Shown here: one piece after another, positions 16,301 through 23,972 of the stretch
Layout: every line of letters starts with the position of its first letter
Numbering within the stretch: position 1 is the first letter of the stretch
Assembly (NCBI GenBank): GCA_041389525.1
Contig: JAWKRR010000062.1
Span: 1 to 43,926, forward strand
DNA from: JACKFB01 sp041389525
GTDB lineage: Bacteria; Myxococcota_A; UBA9042; PHBI01; JACKFB01
Reading direction: 5' to 3'
DNA length: 43,926 nt
The notes under the pieces: model-generated
What the model was told of the DNA's origin: nothing
Database searches by the model: none
Seen by the model: the letters and a program-made list of their open reading frames with translations, nothing else
Program-made: the position numbers and the translations under genes

Positions 16301-16644
16301 CCAAGAACCCAGACGACATCGAGACGCTGCAGGCGCTGGCGGTCCTGGCCTTGGACGCCGGCGACCCGCATCTGGCGCGCGTGGCGCTGTCGCGCGCGGT
16401 GGCGCAAGGCGGCAGCCCGGAACTTCAGAACCTGCTCGGCATCGCCAGCATCGGCGCCGGCGACCTCACCGGGGGACTCGAGGCCTTCGCCGACGCCGCC
16501 GACGCGGGCCTGGAGGCCGGCCGCCAGAATCTGGCGAGCGCGCTGCGGAGCGCCGGGCTGGCCGAGGCCGCGCAGAAGGCCCTGGAGCGATGGCCTGCGG
16601 GCAAGTCCGGCGGCCGCCTGCTGCCCGGCGCGGGGGGACCATGA
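13336..16644 (+). CDS. Large TPR-repeat lipoprotein of an envelope-spanning complex
   Basis: A 1102-aa protein. The N-terminus RIVLTLAAFALLSAC carries a clear lipobox (LSAC). Nearly all the rest is helical repeats of TPR type, with units such as ELYVRLAELLSEEARYHYE, ILFNIGHELRELGRYDEM, IAQTFYDEGSYGQAIDQL and NAQRALDMYGEA. It should be an outer- or inner-membrane-anchored periplasmic scaffold. Size and context recall the large TPR proteins of Agl-Glt-type systems. The ATG at 13336 overlaps the previous stop (ATGA); the in-frame GTG nine bases earlier is less likely. A long open frame on the opposite strand is a high-GC shadow. The stop overlaps the next gene's ATG in the same way. Confidence 0.85.
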   Translation: MSRRHLIISRIVLTLAAFALLSACAAPKQVVSDPPYVEKLRLRITKVRGAIQETREAISRSRGADYLPELYVRLAELLSEEARYHYEVAYEREQRSSRVLHVPQVRFLKEQAIAVYRQVLAQHPDAHLGDRILFNIGHELRELGRYDEMVGALEELTRRYTTSPLRAEALLVLGDHAFDKGEMDVAEAHYTGIVKEAPSRVTGLAWYKLGWVWMNRADCKGSLDSFERAIDTATAWEATGGISSGGAGEKAGVGVGGSVPSAAEQAIDVRREALVDLVYCYASNRPVAQALPYLKKRASTRAAYIAALERLASRYGVLDEASGAAAATRELLRLAPTAPERLDDARQLYGAVTKSGRYEQVGTDVTLITMALRRQLQRVETSDELRQLTRKELELYARDLGTRAQAAFQKRPDDKALGAQVAIAYAAWLDAFPDAGERVAILLNQADVLTDLGRPEEAGLAYAAAASASPDDDAKKGRLYDAVVQFQASLGGLDARSHTDRVVVRAAMRESGEQLLALGLEPDKARVTKLGIAQTFYDEGSYGQAIDQLTALAYEYPGSKEARAAVHLVLDSFNTLNDYEGLIAAGRRFMGPGGPADDALRKEILPIVTAAENRRLDEVSLAAAGAEGGDLDSLDQFAERYKGTDLGERALLNAFVAARAVGDRKRLYELGEELAKTYPKSEQLPGILGSLGKQAVATFDLDRAVGLFEKAARGATEQRPRLLVAAGELLEATGNAQRALDMYGEASTGAKEGAGRQLPLERMARVLEILGDDRRMVSALASVASMGGPDVQARLGLAEARTGRVDDAERSLSAVLGSPEAGAEAKARAHLGSAETLARALEGYEVTNDIEGIQELVTLIDVTEQAYLQAARQGSALVTPVALGRLAQMALTAASRVGRLSPPADLSPEDAAAFRQGLAGRVERLGTTARDALQACGEQAWTARVFNPAVRECLAGRPVSAEAVRAEGLRPRQSVALPPAAEELRAKLAKNPDDIETLQALAVLALDAGDPHLARVALSRAVAQGGSPELQNLLGIASIGAGDLTGGLEAFADAADAGLEAGRQNLASALRSAGLAEAAQKALERWPAGKSGGRLLPGAGGP

Positions 16645-17264
16645 GCGAGGTCGGCCGCGTCTGGAGATCCTGCGATTCGTCAGCAATTGTCTGGCGAATC
16701 GGGGCGATGGCCGCGGGGCTGGCGCTCGCGCTGACCGCCTGTGGCGGCGGCGTGAGGATGCTGGCGACCGACGACCAGCGGCTGCCCCTGGAGGCCCGCC
16801 GCTGGGTCGCCGACGCCGAAGACGGCGTCTTGGTCGCCCGCGCCTTCCGCGACCGCGCCGCCCAGCGCCGGGCTGACGTCCTCACGCGGAGCCGCTCGCT
16901 CGCCGACGAGGCCGACACCCTGGCGGGCTCCGGCGGGGGCGACGCGGCCGAGCGGCTGCGCCAGGTCGCCGACGCCCGCGTGGCCTTGGCCAACGCCGAG
17001 CTGCGGCTGGCCGAGGCCGAGCTGGCCATGTCCGAGACGCGCCGCGCCCAGATCAACGCCGAGACCGCAGTCCAGCACGATCTGGCCGTCTACGACCTCG
17101 CGCCATTGAAGGGCGCGACCGAGGCCGCGCTGGCCCAGATTCGGCGTCAGCGCTCCGAGCTAGACCGCCAGCGCGCCGAGCTCGAGCAGCTCACCAGCGC
17201 CTGGTGGGAGTCCTACGCGCGCTTCACCGCCCAGAGCGGCCGCCGCGACCTGCTCTGGCGCTGA
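16641..17264 (+). CDS. Coiled-coil lipoprotein of unknown function
   Basis: A 207-aa protein with a signal sequence ending LALALTAC (lipobox LTAC) and then almost entirely helical segments rich in Ala, Glu and Arg, such as VALANAELRLAEAELAMSE and RQRSELDRQRAELEQL, which have coiled-coil spacing. It is anchored to a membrane and probably spaces or braces the periplasmic complex formed by the preceding TPR proteins. The ATG overlaps the TPR lipoprotein stop (ATGA), so the four genes from 11275 to 17264 form one coupled series. No family was recognised. Confidence 0.8.
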   Translation: MSEVGRVWRSCDSSAIVWRIGAMAAGLALALTACGGGVRMLATDDQRLPLEARRWVADAEDGVLVARAFRDRAAQRRADVLTRSRSLADEADTLAGSGGGDAAERLRQVADARVALANAELRLAEAELAMSETRRAQINAETAVQHDLAVYDLAPLKGATEAALAQIRRQRSELDRQRAELEQLTSAWWESYARFTAQSGRRDLLWR

Positions 17265-17333
17265 GCTGAGCTCAGCTCGTGGGCCCTCAGCGCGCCGCGG
17301 CCTGTGAGGCTGGGCGCCCCGGCTTCGGCGCCC
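17263..17333. terminator. Convergent terminator region: perfect 16-bp palindrome plus GC hairpin
   Basis: GAGCTGAGCTCAGCTC (17263-17278) is a perfect palindrome that includes most of the stop codon of the coiled-coil lipoprotein gene. A second hairpin follows, GGGCGCC (17312-17318) with GGCGCCC (17327-17333). They lie between convergent genes ending at 17264 and 17398. There is no T-run. Confidence 0.45.
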
Positions 17334-17397
17334 CGCGGGCCACCTCCCGCGCCGGGCTCCCCCGAGGATCGCCCGCCCGAGATCCCTCCCGGCGCGG

Positions 17398-19038
17398 CTA
17401 GCCCTTCTTGGCAGGCGCCCGGAGCCGCTGGACCAGCTCGCCCGCGACCGCGCCGCCGGTGGCCGCGGCCCCCTCCATGAAACCCTGCCAGTCGTAGAAC
17501 GAGTCGGTGTGCTCGCCGACGAAGTACAGGTTTCCGACGCTCTTGCCCTCGTTGCCGGCGATGGTCGTGAAGTAGCCCAACCCGTTGCAGGTGTAGCTTC
17601 CCAGCGCCCACGGGTGGCTCGGCCAGTGCTGCATGACCGCCCGGAAGGCGCCGCCGGGAGCGCGGGTCGCGTCCGCCCACACCCCCGGGAAGACGTGGGC
17701 GTCCAGGTCGCCCAAGAACGCGGCGGCGGCGGCCTGCACCTGGTTCGGGTTCAGCGAGGCGCCGCGCAATCCACCGGCGAAATCCGTCAGCACGGCGGTC
17801 GGCCCCGCGAAGCTGGGGTTGGTCTCCCAGACGTTCTGGGCGTGGGGCAGCAGGCAGTTCGCGCGGCCGTTGCCGCCGTGGTCGCGCCAGGTGCGCCGGT
17901 TCATGCCGACCATCATCTTGGCGTTGGTGCCGTACTGCAGGCCGTCGATGGCGAGGCGCTTCCAAGGCGGGAGGCCGAGGCTGGCGTCGTCCAGGGCGAC
18001 GTTGCGCAGCGTCGAGAAGGGGATGGCGAGCACGACGACGTCCGCCTCGCGGCTCACCACGCCGCCGGCCGTCGCGAAGGTCAGCGCGTAGCGGCCGCTC
18101 GCCTTTCGCGTGATGGCCTCCAGCGCGTGCCCCAGGGCGACCTGGCTGCCCAGGGCCTGCGCCATGCGCGCCGGGATCTGCCCGTTGCCGCCGACCACGT
18201 GGTAGCGCTCGTCGCTGAAGACGCCGAACTCGTGGAACTTCGAGCGGCGGTCCGCGTGGATGAAGAGCAGCAGGTTCAGGCAGGTCTGCTCGTCGATCTC
18301 GCGGCCGAACTCGGGGCCGTAGGCGGCGTCCAGGGCGGCGCTGAGCGTGGGGCCGGCGCCGCGGATCTGCAGGTACTCGCGCAGGCTGGTGTGGTCGAGG
18401 GCGACGTCGACAGGGTTCGCGGCCGCGCTGGCGTCGAGGCCCTTGGTGATCCCCTGAAGATCCGCGCGGATCGCCGGCACGAAGGCGCGAAACTCCTCGA
18501 CGATCTCGGCGTCGTCGACGCGCTCGCCGCCCAGCACCCAGAACTGCTCGCCCGGGCCGCGCGTCACGTCCTCGACGGTGAGCTTGAACTCCTTCGCGTA
18601 GCCCAACATCGTCTTGTGCGGGGTGTCGATCAGCTCGCCGCCAAGCTCGACGACCTGGCCGGGGAACGCGCCGGCGAGCGAGTAGCAGCGGCCCCCAACG
18701 CGGGTGTCCGCCTCGTAGACCGTGGAACCGACGCCCTTGCGACGGAGCTCGTAGGCGCAGGCGAGGCCGGCGAGGCCGCCGCCGATGATGGCGATGTCGG
18801 CGGACGCGCTGCTGGGCTTCGCGGCCCACGCGGGGCGGTTCAGCAGCGCGCCACCGCCGGCCACGAGCGCGGCCGTCGCGCCGGCCCCGGCGAGGAACTC
18901 CCGGCGGGAGGCCTGCTGCCGCGCGGCCTGCGCTGCCGCGATCTCGACGCCCTCGTCGGTGGGCAAGCCCGCGTGGTCGCAGAACGCCGCGGTCCGAGCG
19001 GCACGGAGGAGACGATCGAACCCCGCGGTACGAGCCAT
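17398..19038 (-). CDS. Tat-exported flavin amine oxidase family protein
   Basis: A 546-aa FAD oxidoreductase. A Tat signal with SRREFL (44-49) and a hydrophobic stretch ends near PAWAA. The dinucleotide-binding motif IIGGGLAGLACAYELRRKG lies at 84-102, followed by Glu109 and RVGGRCYS. The C-terminal FAD motif is VGNLYFVGEHTDSFYDWQGF, then MEGAAATGG. These are marks of the monoamine/polyamine oxidase family, which oxidises amines or amino acids to imines with release of hydrogen peroxide. The substrate cannot be read from the sequence. An N-terminal helical segment precedes the Tat motif, which is therefore unusually internal (44 residues in). The gene stands alone on the minus strand, convergent to the TPR set and downstream of the TolQ operon. 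Confidence 0.88.
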   Translation of the reverse strand: MARTAGFDRLLRAARTAAFCDHAGLPTDEGVEIAAAQAARQQASRREFLAGAGATAALVAGGGALLNRPAWAAKPSSASADIAIIGGGLAGLACAYELRRKGVGSTVYEADTRVGGRCYSLAGAFPGQVVELGGELIDTPHKTMLGYAKEFKLTVEDVTRGPGEQFWVLGGERVDDAEIVEEFRAFVPAIRADLQGITKGLDASAAANPVDVALDHTSLREYLQIRGAGPTLSAALDAAYGPEFGREIDEQTCLNLLLFIHADRRSKFHEFGVFSDERYHVVGGNGQIPARMAQALGSQVALGHALEAITRKASGRYALTFATAGGVVSREADVVVLAIPFSTLRNVALDDASLGLPPWKRLAIDGLQYGTNAKMMVGMNRRTWRDHGGNGRANCLLPHAQNVWETNPSFAGPTAVLTDFAGGLRGASLNPNQVQAAAAAFLGDLDAHVFPGVWADATRAPGGAFRAVMQHWPSHPWALGSYTCNGLGYFTTIAGNEGKSVGNLYFVGEHTDSFYDWQGFMEGAAATGGAVAGELVQRLRAPAKKG

Positions 19039-19120
19039 GACGACCTCGGCGAGAGCGCGAACTGTGGCGAGCGGTGTGCCCCGGAATCTACCTCACTGCC
19101 GGCCGCCGGACGAGGCCAAT

Positions 19121-19140
19121 CGCCCTGCTCGTAGCAGGCG
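19121..19140 (-). terminator. Hairpin after the TolQ-to-lipoprotein operon
   Basis: CCTGCT-CGT-AGCAGG forms a tight 6-bp stem, about 80 bases beyond the lipoprotein stop at 19221. On the plus strand it is followed by TTT. The rest of the 182-base gap shows no gene. Confidence 0.3.
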
Positions 19141-19220
19141 TTTCTGCGACCCGCGCGGCAGTAGCGCGGGCGCTGGTCCGGTGCCGCGAGCGCGGGTTCG
19201 CGCCGCCGAACACGACGGCG

Positions 19221-19844
19221 TCAGGTACCGCCGGCTCGCCCAGCGCACAGGCTGCGGTCGGCCTGACCGGGCGCCACGACGACCGGCGACGTGCACGGGA
19301 CCGCCGCCGGCTCGCCGTCGGCTGCGATCACGCGGGCGCAGACGGGGACGACCAGGGTGGGGGCGTTGACCGCGTTGGACTGGATGACGATCGCCACGCT
19401 GTCGGGGTCGGGCTGGCCGTCGGCGTCAGCGTCGACGGTGTTGGGGTCGGCGTGGTCGTAGGTCAGGCGCAGGGCGGCCTCGCTGCGGAACGGGACCGTC
19501 AGCGGGATCGGGCCCTCGAGGGTGAAGGCCGGGTCGGTGGCCACGCCGTTGTGCGCGTCGCCGACGATGCAGGCCTCGGTGATGACGACCGGGGCGGTGC
19601 ACTTGGACTGCAGCAGCAGCACGAACTCGAAGGGCACGGCCTCGAGGCTGGCGGGGTTTTCGACGGCCCCAGCGCTCAGCGCGCGCAGGTCGCCGAGGTT
19701 CAGGCGCGTGACCTGGGGCACCAGGGTGGGCGCGGTGCAGTCCTTGTCGCCGTCGTCGCAGCCGGCCGCCCCCAGCAGCGCGCCCGCCGCAAAAACACAG
19801 CCGGCGCCTAGCAAAATCGCGAACCGTCGGGCCTGTGAGATCAC
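19221..19844 (-). CDS. Lipoprotein of unknown function at the end of the TolQ operon
   Basis: A 207-aa protein starting at GTG 19844, which overlaps the stop of the kinase-TonB gene (GTGA). A signal sequence with GALLGAAGC is followed by Asp-rich residues DDGDKD. The mature part is beta-rich with several Cys residues (KDCTAPTL, SKCTAPVVITEACIVGD, VPVCARV) and a DADADGQPDPDS segment that looks like a calcium-binding Asp loop. It resembles the Ig-like repeat segments of myxobacterial surface proteins that carry SKCTAPV-like motifs, but I cannot name a family. The open frame upstream of the GTG is a shadow inside the kinase gene. Confidence 0.78.
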   Translation of the reverse strand: MISQARRFAILLGAGCVFAAGALLGAAGCDDGDKDCTAPTLVPQVTRLNLGDLRALSAGAVENPASLEAVPFEFVLLLQSKCTAPVVITEACIVGDAHNGVATDPAFTLEGPIPLTVPFRSEAALRLTYDHADPNTVDADADGQPDPDSVAIVIQSNAVNAPTLVVPVCARVIAADGEPAAVPCTSPVVVAPGQADRSLCAGRAGGT

Positions 19845-22800
19845 TGCGCACTCCGGAAGATGAAGGGGTAGACCACCTGGACGCTGCCGCCGGTGGGCTT
19901 GGGGAACTTCATACCCCGGATGATGCCGAGCACGCAGGTCGAGACCTCGGTGTTGCTCATGGTGCTCGTCTGCTGCGAGGCGCCCGAGACCTTGCCGTCC
20001 GGGGTGATCGTCCACTGAAAGGTGATCTTTCCAGACAAGCCGGGCGAGCTCATCAGCTCTTTCTCGTAGCAGCGGTTGAACGCGCGCTGATGGGCCCCGA
20101 TGACCGCGAGCACGTCGCTCTTGGACAGCTCGCCGCTGACCTTCGCCAGCGTCCGCAGCCCCTGGACCGTGCCGCGCACCTCCGCGGGCTTCTCGCGCCG
20201 CTCGAGCTTCGCCACCTCCTTCGTCGCGCTCGGCCCGCCGACGGTCACCGGCGCGTCGCCGCCGCCCACGCCGAGCTTCACCTCCTTGCCGTCGCCCCCG
20301 ACGCCCGCGGCCACCTGCAGCGCGTCCGTCGCGCCCTTGGCCTTGGTCGCCTGCACGTTCGCCATCGCCTCCGCCACGCTGGCCGACGCCCCCGGCTGCA
20401 CCTGCTTGTCAAAGAGGGTCTTCACCTGCTCCGACCGCGTCTTCCCGGCCGTCTTCTCGGCGACCTGCGCCTCCACCTTCTTCCGCGCGGCCCCCGTCAG
20501 CCGCGGCGCCGTCGTCTTGACCGACTCGGGTGCCGGCGGCGGCGCGACCGGCTCAGGCGGCAGCGGCGGCTTCAGCTTGGTGACCCGCTGCGGCTCCTTG
20601 GGTTTGGGCTTCTGCGCGATCTCCTTCTTCGGCTCCGGCGCCTTGTCCGGCATCTTCCGCAGCGTGCGCACCTTCTGCATGCGCACCTCCGCGAACTTCT
20701 CCGGCGCCGGCGGGGCCTCCACGCTGACCTGCACGCCCATCTTGTCCAGCGCGGCGACGCCCAGGCTGCCGACCACGTGCACCGCCAGCGACAGCCCCGC
20801 CGCGATGCCGATCGCCTTGAGCGCCAGCCCGCGCCGCCGGCTGCGCGGCGGAAGCTCGCTCGCCAGCACCCGCACCACGTAGCGGTCCTGACCCAGATCG
20901 ATGCGCGCCCGGTCGCCCGTGCCCAGCACCACCGTCTTCATCGGCTCCAGCGGCTCTCTGGCGTCGGGGTGCGAGCCGTGGCGGTTCACCCAGCCCTTGG
21001 CCTTCGGACCCATGCGCACCCGCGCGCGCCCGATGCCCATCCACACGAAGATCGGCCCGTCTTTGCGCCCGTAATTCGACAGCGGGCTCTGCAGGAACGC
21101 CGACTCGACCACGGAGTCGTCGCGCCACCGGATGACGTCGGTGACCGGCGGCCCGTTCGCGCTGGTGGTCAGGCGCCAGCGCCGCGTCATCGGGGCCGCC
21201 GCCGGCATCGCGATGGCCGACTCGATATCGAAGAGCTGCCGCAGCGCGAAGAGCTCGTCCTCGTCGGCCTCGGCGAAGATGTCCGGCTCCATCCCGTCGA
21301 TGGGGCGGTCCCAGCGCATCGACGAGGTGCGGCGCTGACGGGCCGTCGCCGGCTTCGGCGAGCCCAGCAGCATCGCGAGCTGCTCTTGCTCGCGCGCCTG
21401 ACGCCGCGCCCGCTCGGCCGCGAGGCGCTGGTCCGCACTCAGCGACTCGGGCTTGGGCGGCGGCGGCCAGACGGCCTCCTCGTGCTCCGGCGACTCGGGC
21501 ATGTCCAAGGGCGCCAGCATCGCCCCCGACGGCGCGGACGCCCGCTCGGCGCCGCCACCCCAGACCGATCCCAGGGGATCCCAGCCCGTGCTGACGATCT
21601 CCTCGTCGCGGTCAGGGATATCGGGGACCTCCGGGATGTCGGGGATGCCCGGGAGGTCGGGGAGCAGCGGCGCCGCGACCTCGGTGACCGAGAACTCGAG
21701 CGACTCCGATTCCGGAGGCGGCGTCTCGGGGAAAGGCGCGATCTCGGGCGGTGATGCCTCGAAGGCCGGGGGCTCGGGCGGCATCGGCGGCGGGGCGCCA
21801 GCGCTGGGGTCCGCGGCCGGCTCGACCAGCTCGGCGTCGACGAAGTCGTCCTCGTCGGGGGCCGGCGGCGGCGGCGGGCGGATGAGCGAGGCTTGGGTCT
21901 GCACGTCTGGCGCGCCGGGCGGCTCGGACGCCCCAAAGGGGAGGGTCGGGGCGCGGGGACGCGCGGGGGGCGTCAGCAGCGCTTCGAGGGCCTCGTCGTC
22001 GGGGTCCAGGCCGGTCGCGGCCGCCATTTGTGCAGGTGAGAGCAGGCTGTGCGGGCTGGTGCCGGCGCTGCGCACCCGGGTGCCGAGGCGGCGTCGCCAG
22101 GCCGAGAGGCGCTCGGGGAAGAGCTCGCGGAGGAAACCGGCAGCCCGCGACGGGTCGGCCGCCTCGCCGGTGTGCAGCACGAAGGCGTCGAGGGCGGCCT
22201 GCATCTCGCGGCAGGTGGCGAAGCGGTTGGCCGGCTCTTTGGCCAGCGCGCGCATGACGATGGCGTCGAGCTCGGCCGGCACGCCATCGCGCCGCTGGCT
22301 GGGCAGCGGTGCCGCCTCCTGGCACACCGCCTGCTTGACGGCCAGCTCGGTGGCGCCGGCGAAGAGCGGCGCGCCGACGACGAGCTCCCACAAGAGGATG
22401 CCGAGGGAGAACACGTCGGAGCGGGCGTCGACGGTGGTGTCGAGGCACTGCTCGGGCGAGGCGTAGGCGAAGCGGCGGAGCGAGAGCTTGGCGCGGATCT
22501 CCGGCACGCGGGCGACGGCCGCGGTGATGCCGAAGTCGCTGATCTTCACCTGCCCGTCGTAGCCCAGCAGGACGTTGGAGGGCCGGAGCCCGCGGTGGGC
22601 CCGGCCGTGCGGGCGGTCGTGGGCGTCGGCGCTGCGGTGCGCGTACTCGAGCGCGCCGCAGGCCACCGAGAGCAGCGAGGCTGCCAGCGCCGGGGCGACA
22701 TGGAGGCCGCGGTTGCCCAGCTCGGCGCTGATCTCCGCGAGGCTCTCGCCCATCACCAGCTCGGTGACGATGAAGACCTCCTCGCCGACGCGGCAGAGGT

Positions 22801-23026
22801 CGAGGACCTGCACCAGGTTCGGGTGGCTGAGCTGCGCCGCGAGCTTCGCTTCTTCCAGGAAGGGCCTGAGGAAATTCGACTGCCGGGCCAGCTCGGGCGC
22901 GATGAGCTTGACGGCCACCGGATCGGGCGGGGCGGTCTCATCGGAGTCGCGCGCGAGCCAGATCTCGCCGCTGGGGCTCTGGGCCAAGCGCTCGCGAAGC
23001 TCCCACTGGCCTAGGACGCGGCTCAC
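19841..23026 (-). CDS. Pseudokinase fused to an AgmX/PglI-type TonB-like transducer
   Basis: A 1061-aa protein. Residues 1-285 have the Ser/Thr kinase fold: VAVK with Lys40, a helix-C Glu near 59, DFG at 164-166 and SPE at 190-192. The catalytic loop reads HRGLRPSN (144-151), where active kinases have HRDxKPxN, so the catalytic Asp is Gly and the Lys is Arg. The glycine loop is also poor. Residues 286-600 are a Pro/Glu-rich linker. Residues 610-730 form a beta-rich domain like the one ahead of the membrane helix in AgmX-type proteins. A membrane helix lies at 737-760, then a Pro/Lys-rich periplasmic stretch, then a TonB-like C-terminal domain (962-1061; NRCYEKEL, GKITFQWTITPDGKV). It is coded with TolQ- and ExbD-like genes and probably transmits their energy to the outer membrane. 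Confidence 0.88.
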   Translation of the reverse strand: MSRVLGQWELRERLAQSPSGEIWLARDSDETAPPDPVAVKLIAPELARQSNFLRPFLEEAKLAAQLSHPNLVQVLDLCRVGEEVFIVTELVMGESLAEISAELGNRGLHVAPALAASLLSVACGALEYAHRSADAHDRPHGRAHRGLRPSNVLLGYDGQVKISDFGITAAVARVPEIRAKLSLRRFAYASPEQCLDTTVDARSDVFSLGILLWELVVGAPLFAGATELAVKQAVCQEAAPLPSQRRDGVPAELDAIVMRALAKEPANRFATCREMQAALDAFVLHTGEAADPSRAAGFLRELFPERLSAWRRRLGTRVRSAGTSPHSLLSPAQMAAATGLDPDDEALEALLTPPARPRAPTLPFGASEPPGAPDVQTQASLIRPPPPPAPDEDDFVDAELVEPAADPSAGAPPPMPPEPPAFEASPPEIAPFPETPPPESESLEFSVTEVAAPLLPDLPGIPDIPEVPDIPDRDEEIVSTGWDPLGSVWGGGAERASAPSGAMLAPLDMPESPEHEEAVWPPPPKPESLSADQRLAAERARRQAREQEQLAMLLGSPKPATARQRRTSSMRWDRPIDGMEPDIFAEADEDELFALRQLFDIESAIAMPAAAPMTRRWRLTTSANGPPVTDVIRWRDDSVVESAFLQSPLSNYGRKDGPIFVWMGIGRARVRMGPKAKGWVNRHGSHPDAREPLEPMKTVVLGTGDRARIDLGQDRYVVRVLASELPPRSRRRGLALKAIGIAAGLSLAVHVVGSLGVAALDKMGVQVSVEAPPAPEKFAEVRMQKVRTLRKMPDKAPEPKKEIAQKPKPKEPQRVTKLKPPLPPEPVAPPPAPESVKTTAPRLTGAARKKVEAQVAEKTAGKTRSEQVKTLFDKQVQPGASASVAEAMANVQATKAKGATDALQVAAGVGGDGKEVKLGVGGGDAPVTVGGPSATKEVAKLERREKPAEVRGTVQGLRTLAKVSGELSKSDVLAVIGAHQRAFNRCYEKELMSSPGLSGKITFQWTITPDGKVSGASQQTSTMSNTEVSTCVLGIIRGMKFPKPTGGSVQVVYPFIFRSAQ

Positions 23027-23469
23027 GGGGTCTTCGCCTCCGCGGGTGCTGTGGGTGCTGTGGGCGCGGCCTGGATGGTGGCGCGCTCAGGGCCGAGGAC
23101 GGGCAGGACGATCTCCCGGAGGTAGCTCTGGCGCAGTCGCACCAGGGCTGGGAGGTTTCGCGGGGCCCGCTGGAACAGGTAGACCGCGCCGGCTTCGGGG
23201 GTGGAGCCCTGGATCAGGCGCGCGTCCAGCTCCATGCGGTTGGAGCGGCGGAGGCTGGGCTCGGCTCCCTCGGGTGCGGTCGCGGCCGGCGGGGCCTCGG
23301 CGGCCGGGTCGGCGGCGGGCTTGCTGGACTTCTTGGGCTGGCTCTTGCTGGGCTTGGCGGACTTGGCCGAGCTGGCCTGCGGGCGGGCGTGCGCGGACGG
23401 CGCCGGCGCGGCGGCGAGCGCCAGGGCCAGCGCCAGGGCGAGCGTGAGGATTTGGGAGCCTGCCGACAT
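23023..23469 (-). CDS. Small secreted Ala/Pro/Lys-rich protein
   Basis: A 148-aa protein with a signal peptide (LALALALALAAAPAPSAHA) and a low-complexity Lys/Ser/Pro/Ala segment. A short folded-looking part follows (RMELDARLIQGSTPEAGAVY and LRQSYLREIVLPVLG). It starts two bases after the ExbD-like stop and its stop overlaps the kinase-TonB GTG. The sequence LFQRAPRNLPALVRLRQSYL recalls small proteins coded beside AgmX-type genes, but no function is known. It is probably a periplasmic partner of the motor complex. Confidence 0.75.
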   Translation of the reverse strand: MSAGSQILTLALALALALAAAPAPSAHARPQASSAKSAKPSKSQPKKSSKPAADPAAEAPPAATAPEGAEPSLRRSNRMELDARLIQGSTPEAGAVYLFQRAPRNLPALVRLRQSYLREIVLPVLGPERATIQAAPTAPTAPAEAKTP

Positions 23470-23471
23470 CG

Positions 23472-23972
23472 CTACCTCTTCAAAACAGCCAGACGGTACT
23501 TGAAGAATCCGGCCTTCGCGGCCGACTGAAGCACCAGGTGCAGCGTGCGATAATCCAGCCCGCGATCGGCTTGGACCGTGATGACCGGCTCGTCGATGGG
23601 CGCCTGCTCCTCCGCGCCGTCTTCACCGGGGATGGGGCGCATCAACTCATCGTAGTAAGCGGCGAGGTGCTCGACCAGTTCAGGGATCTCGCCGGCGGTG
23701 TACGCGGCCTCGCTGGCGTGGCCTTCGCTCAGCGCGATGACGTGGCGGCCCTCCACGCTGACCCCCGCCCCGTTGATCGCCAGGTTCACCGAGGGCTTGA
23801 ACATCGAGCGCGACACGCTCTCCGGGAGCTTCACGTCCTTGGCCAGCGTCAGGTCGTAGTCCTCGGCGGTGAAGCTGACGATGAGGAAGATCAGGATGAT
23901 CGTGAACATGTCGAGGAGCGGCGTCAGCATCAACGTCGGCGGCTTCGACTTCTTGAAAACGCGTGGGTTCAC
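23472..23972 (-). CDS. ExbD/TolR-family motor subunit with the channel Asp
   Basis: A 166-aa protein: a short cytoplasmic N-terminus (NPRVFKKSKPP), one membrane helix (MLTPLLDMFTIILIFLIVSF) and a periplasmic domain of about 110 residues. The Asp in TPLLDMF is the proton-carrying residue of this family. Such subunits sit inside a TolQ/ExbB pentamer and use the proton gradient to drive a TonB-like partner. The GTG start overlaps the stop of the other ExbD-like gene (GTGA). The periplasmic domain ends with VITVQADRGLDYRTLHLVLQ, the usual ExbD pattern. Confidence 0.9.
   Translation of the reverse strand: MNPRVFKKSKPPTLMLTPLLDMFTIILIFLIVSFTAEDYDLTLAKDVKLPESVSRSMFKPSVNLAINGAGVSVEGRHVIALSEGHASEAAYTAGEIPELVEHLAAYYDELMRPIPGEDGAEEQAPIDEPVITVQADRGLDYRTLHLVLQSAAKAGFFKYRLAVLKR

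Noticed and set aside
14065..16686. 873-codon open frame on the minus strand
   Set aside because: It is antisense to the TPR lipoprotein, with Arg/Gln/Leu-rich sequence and no recognisable domain.
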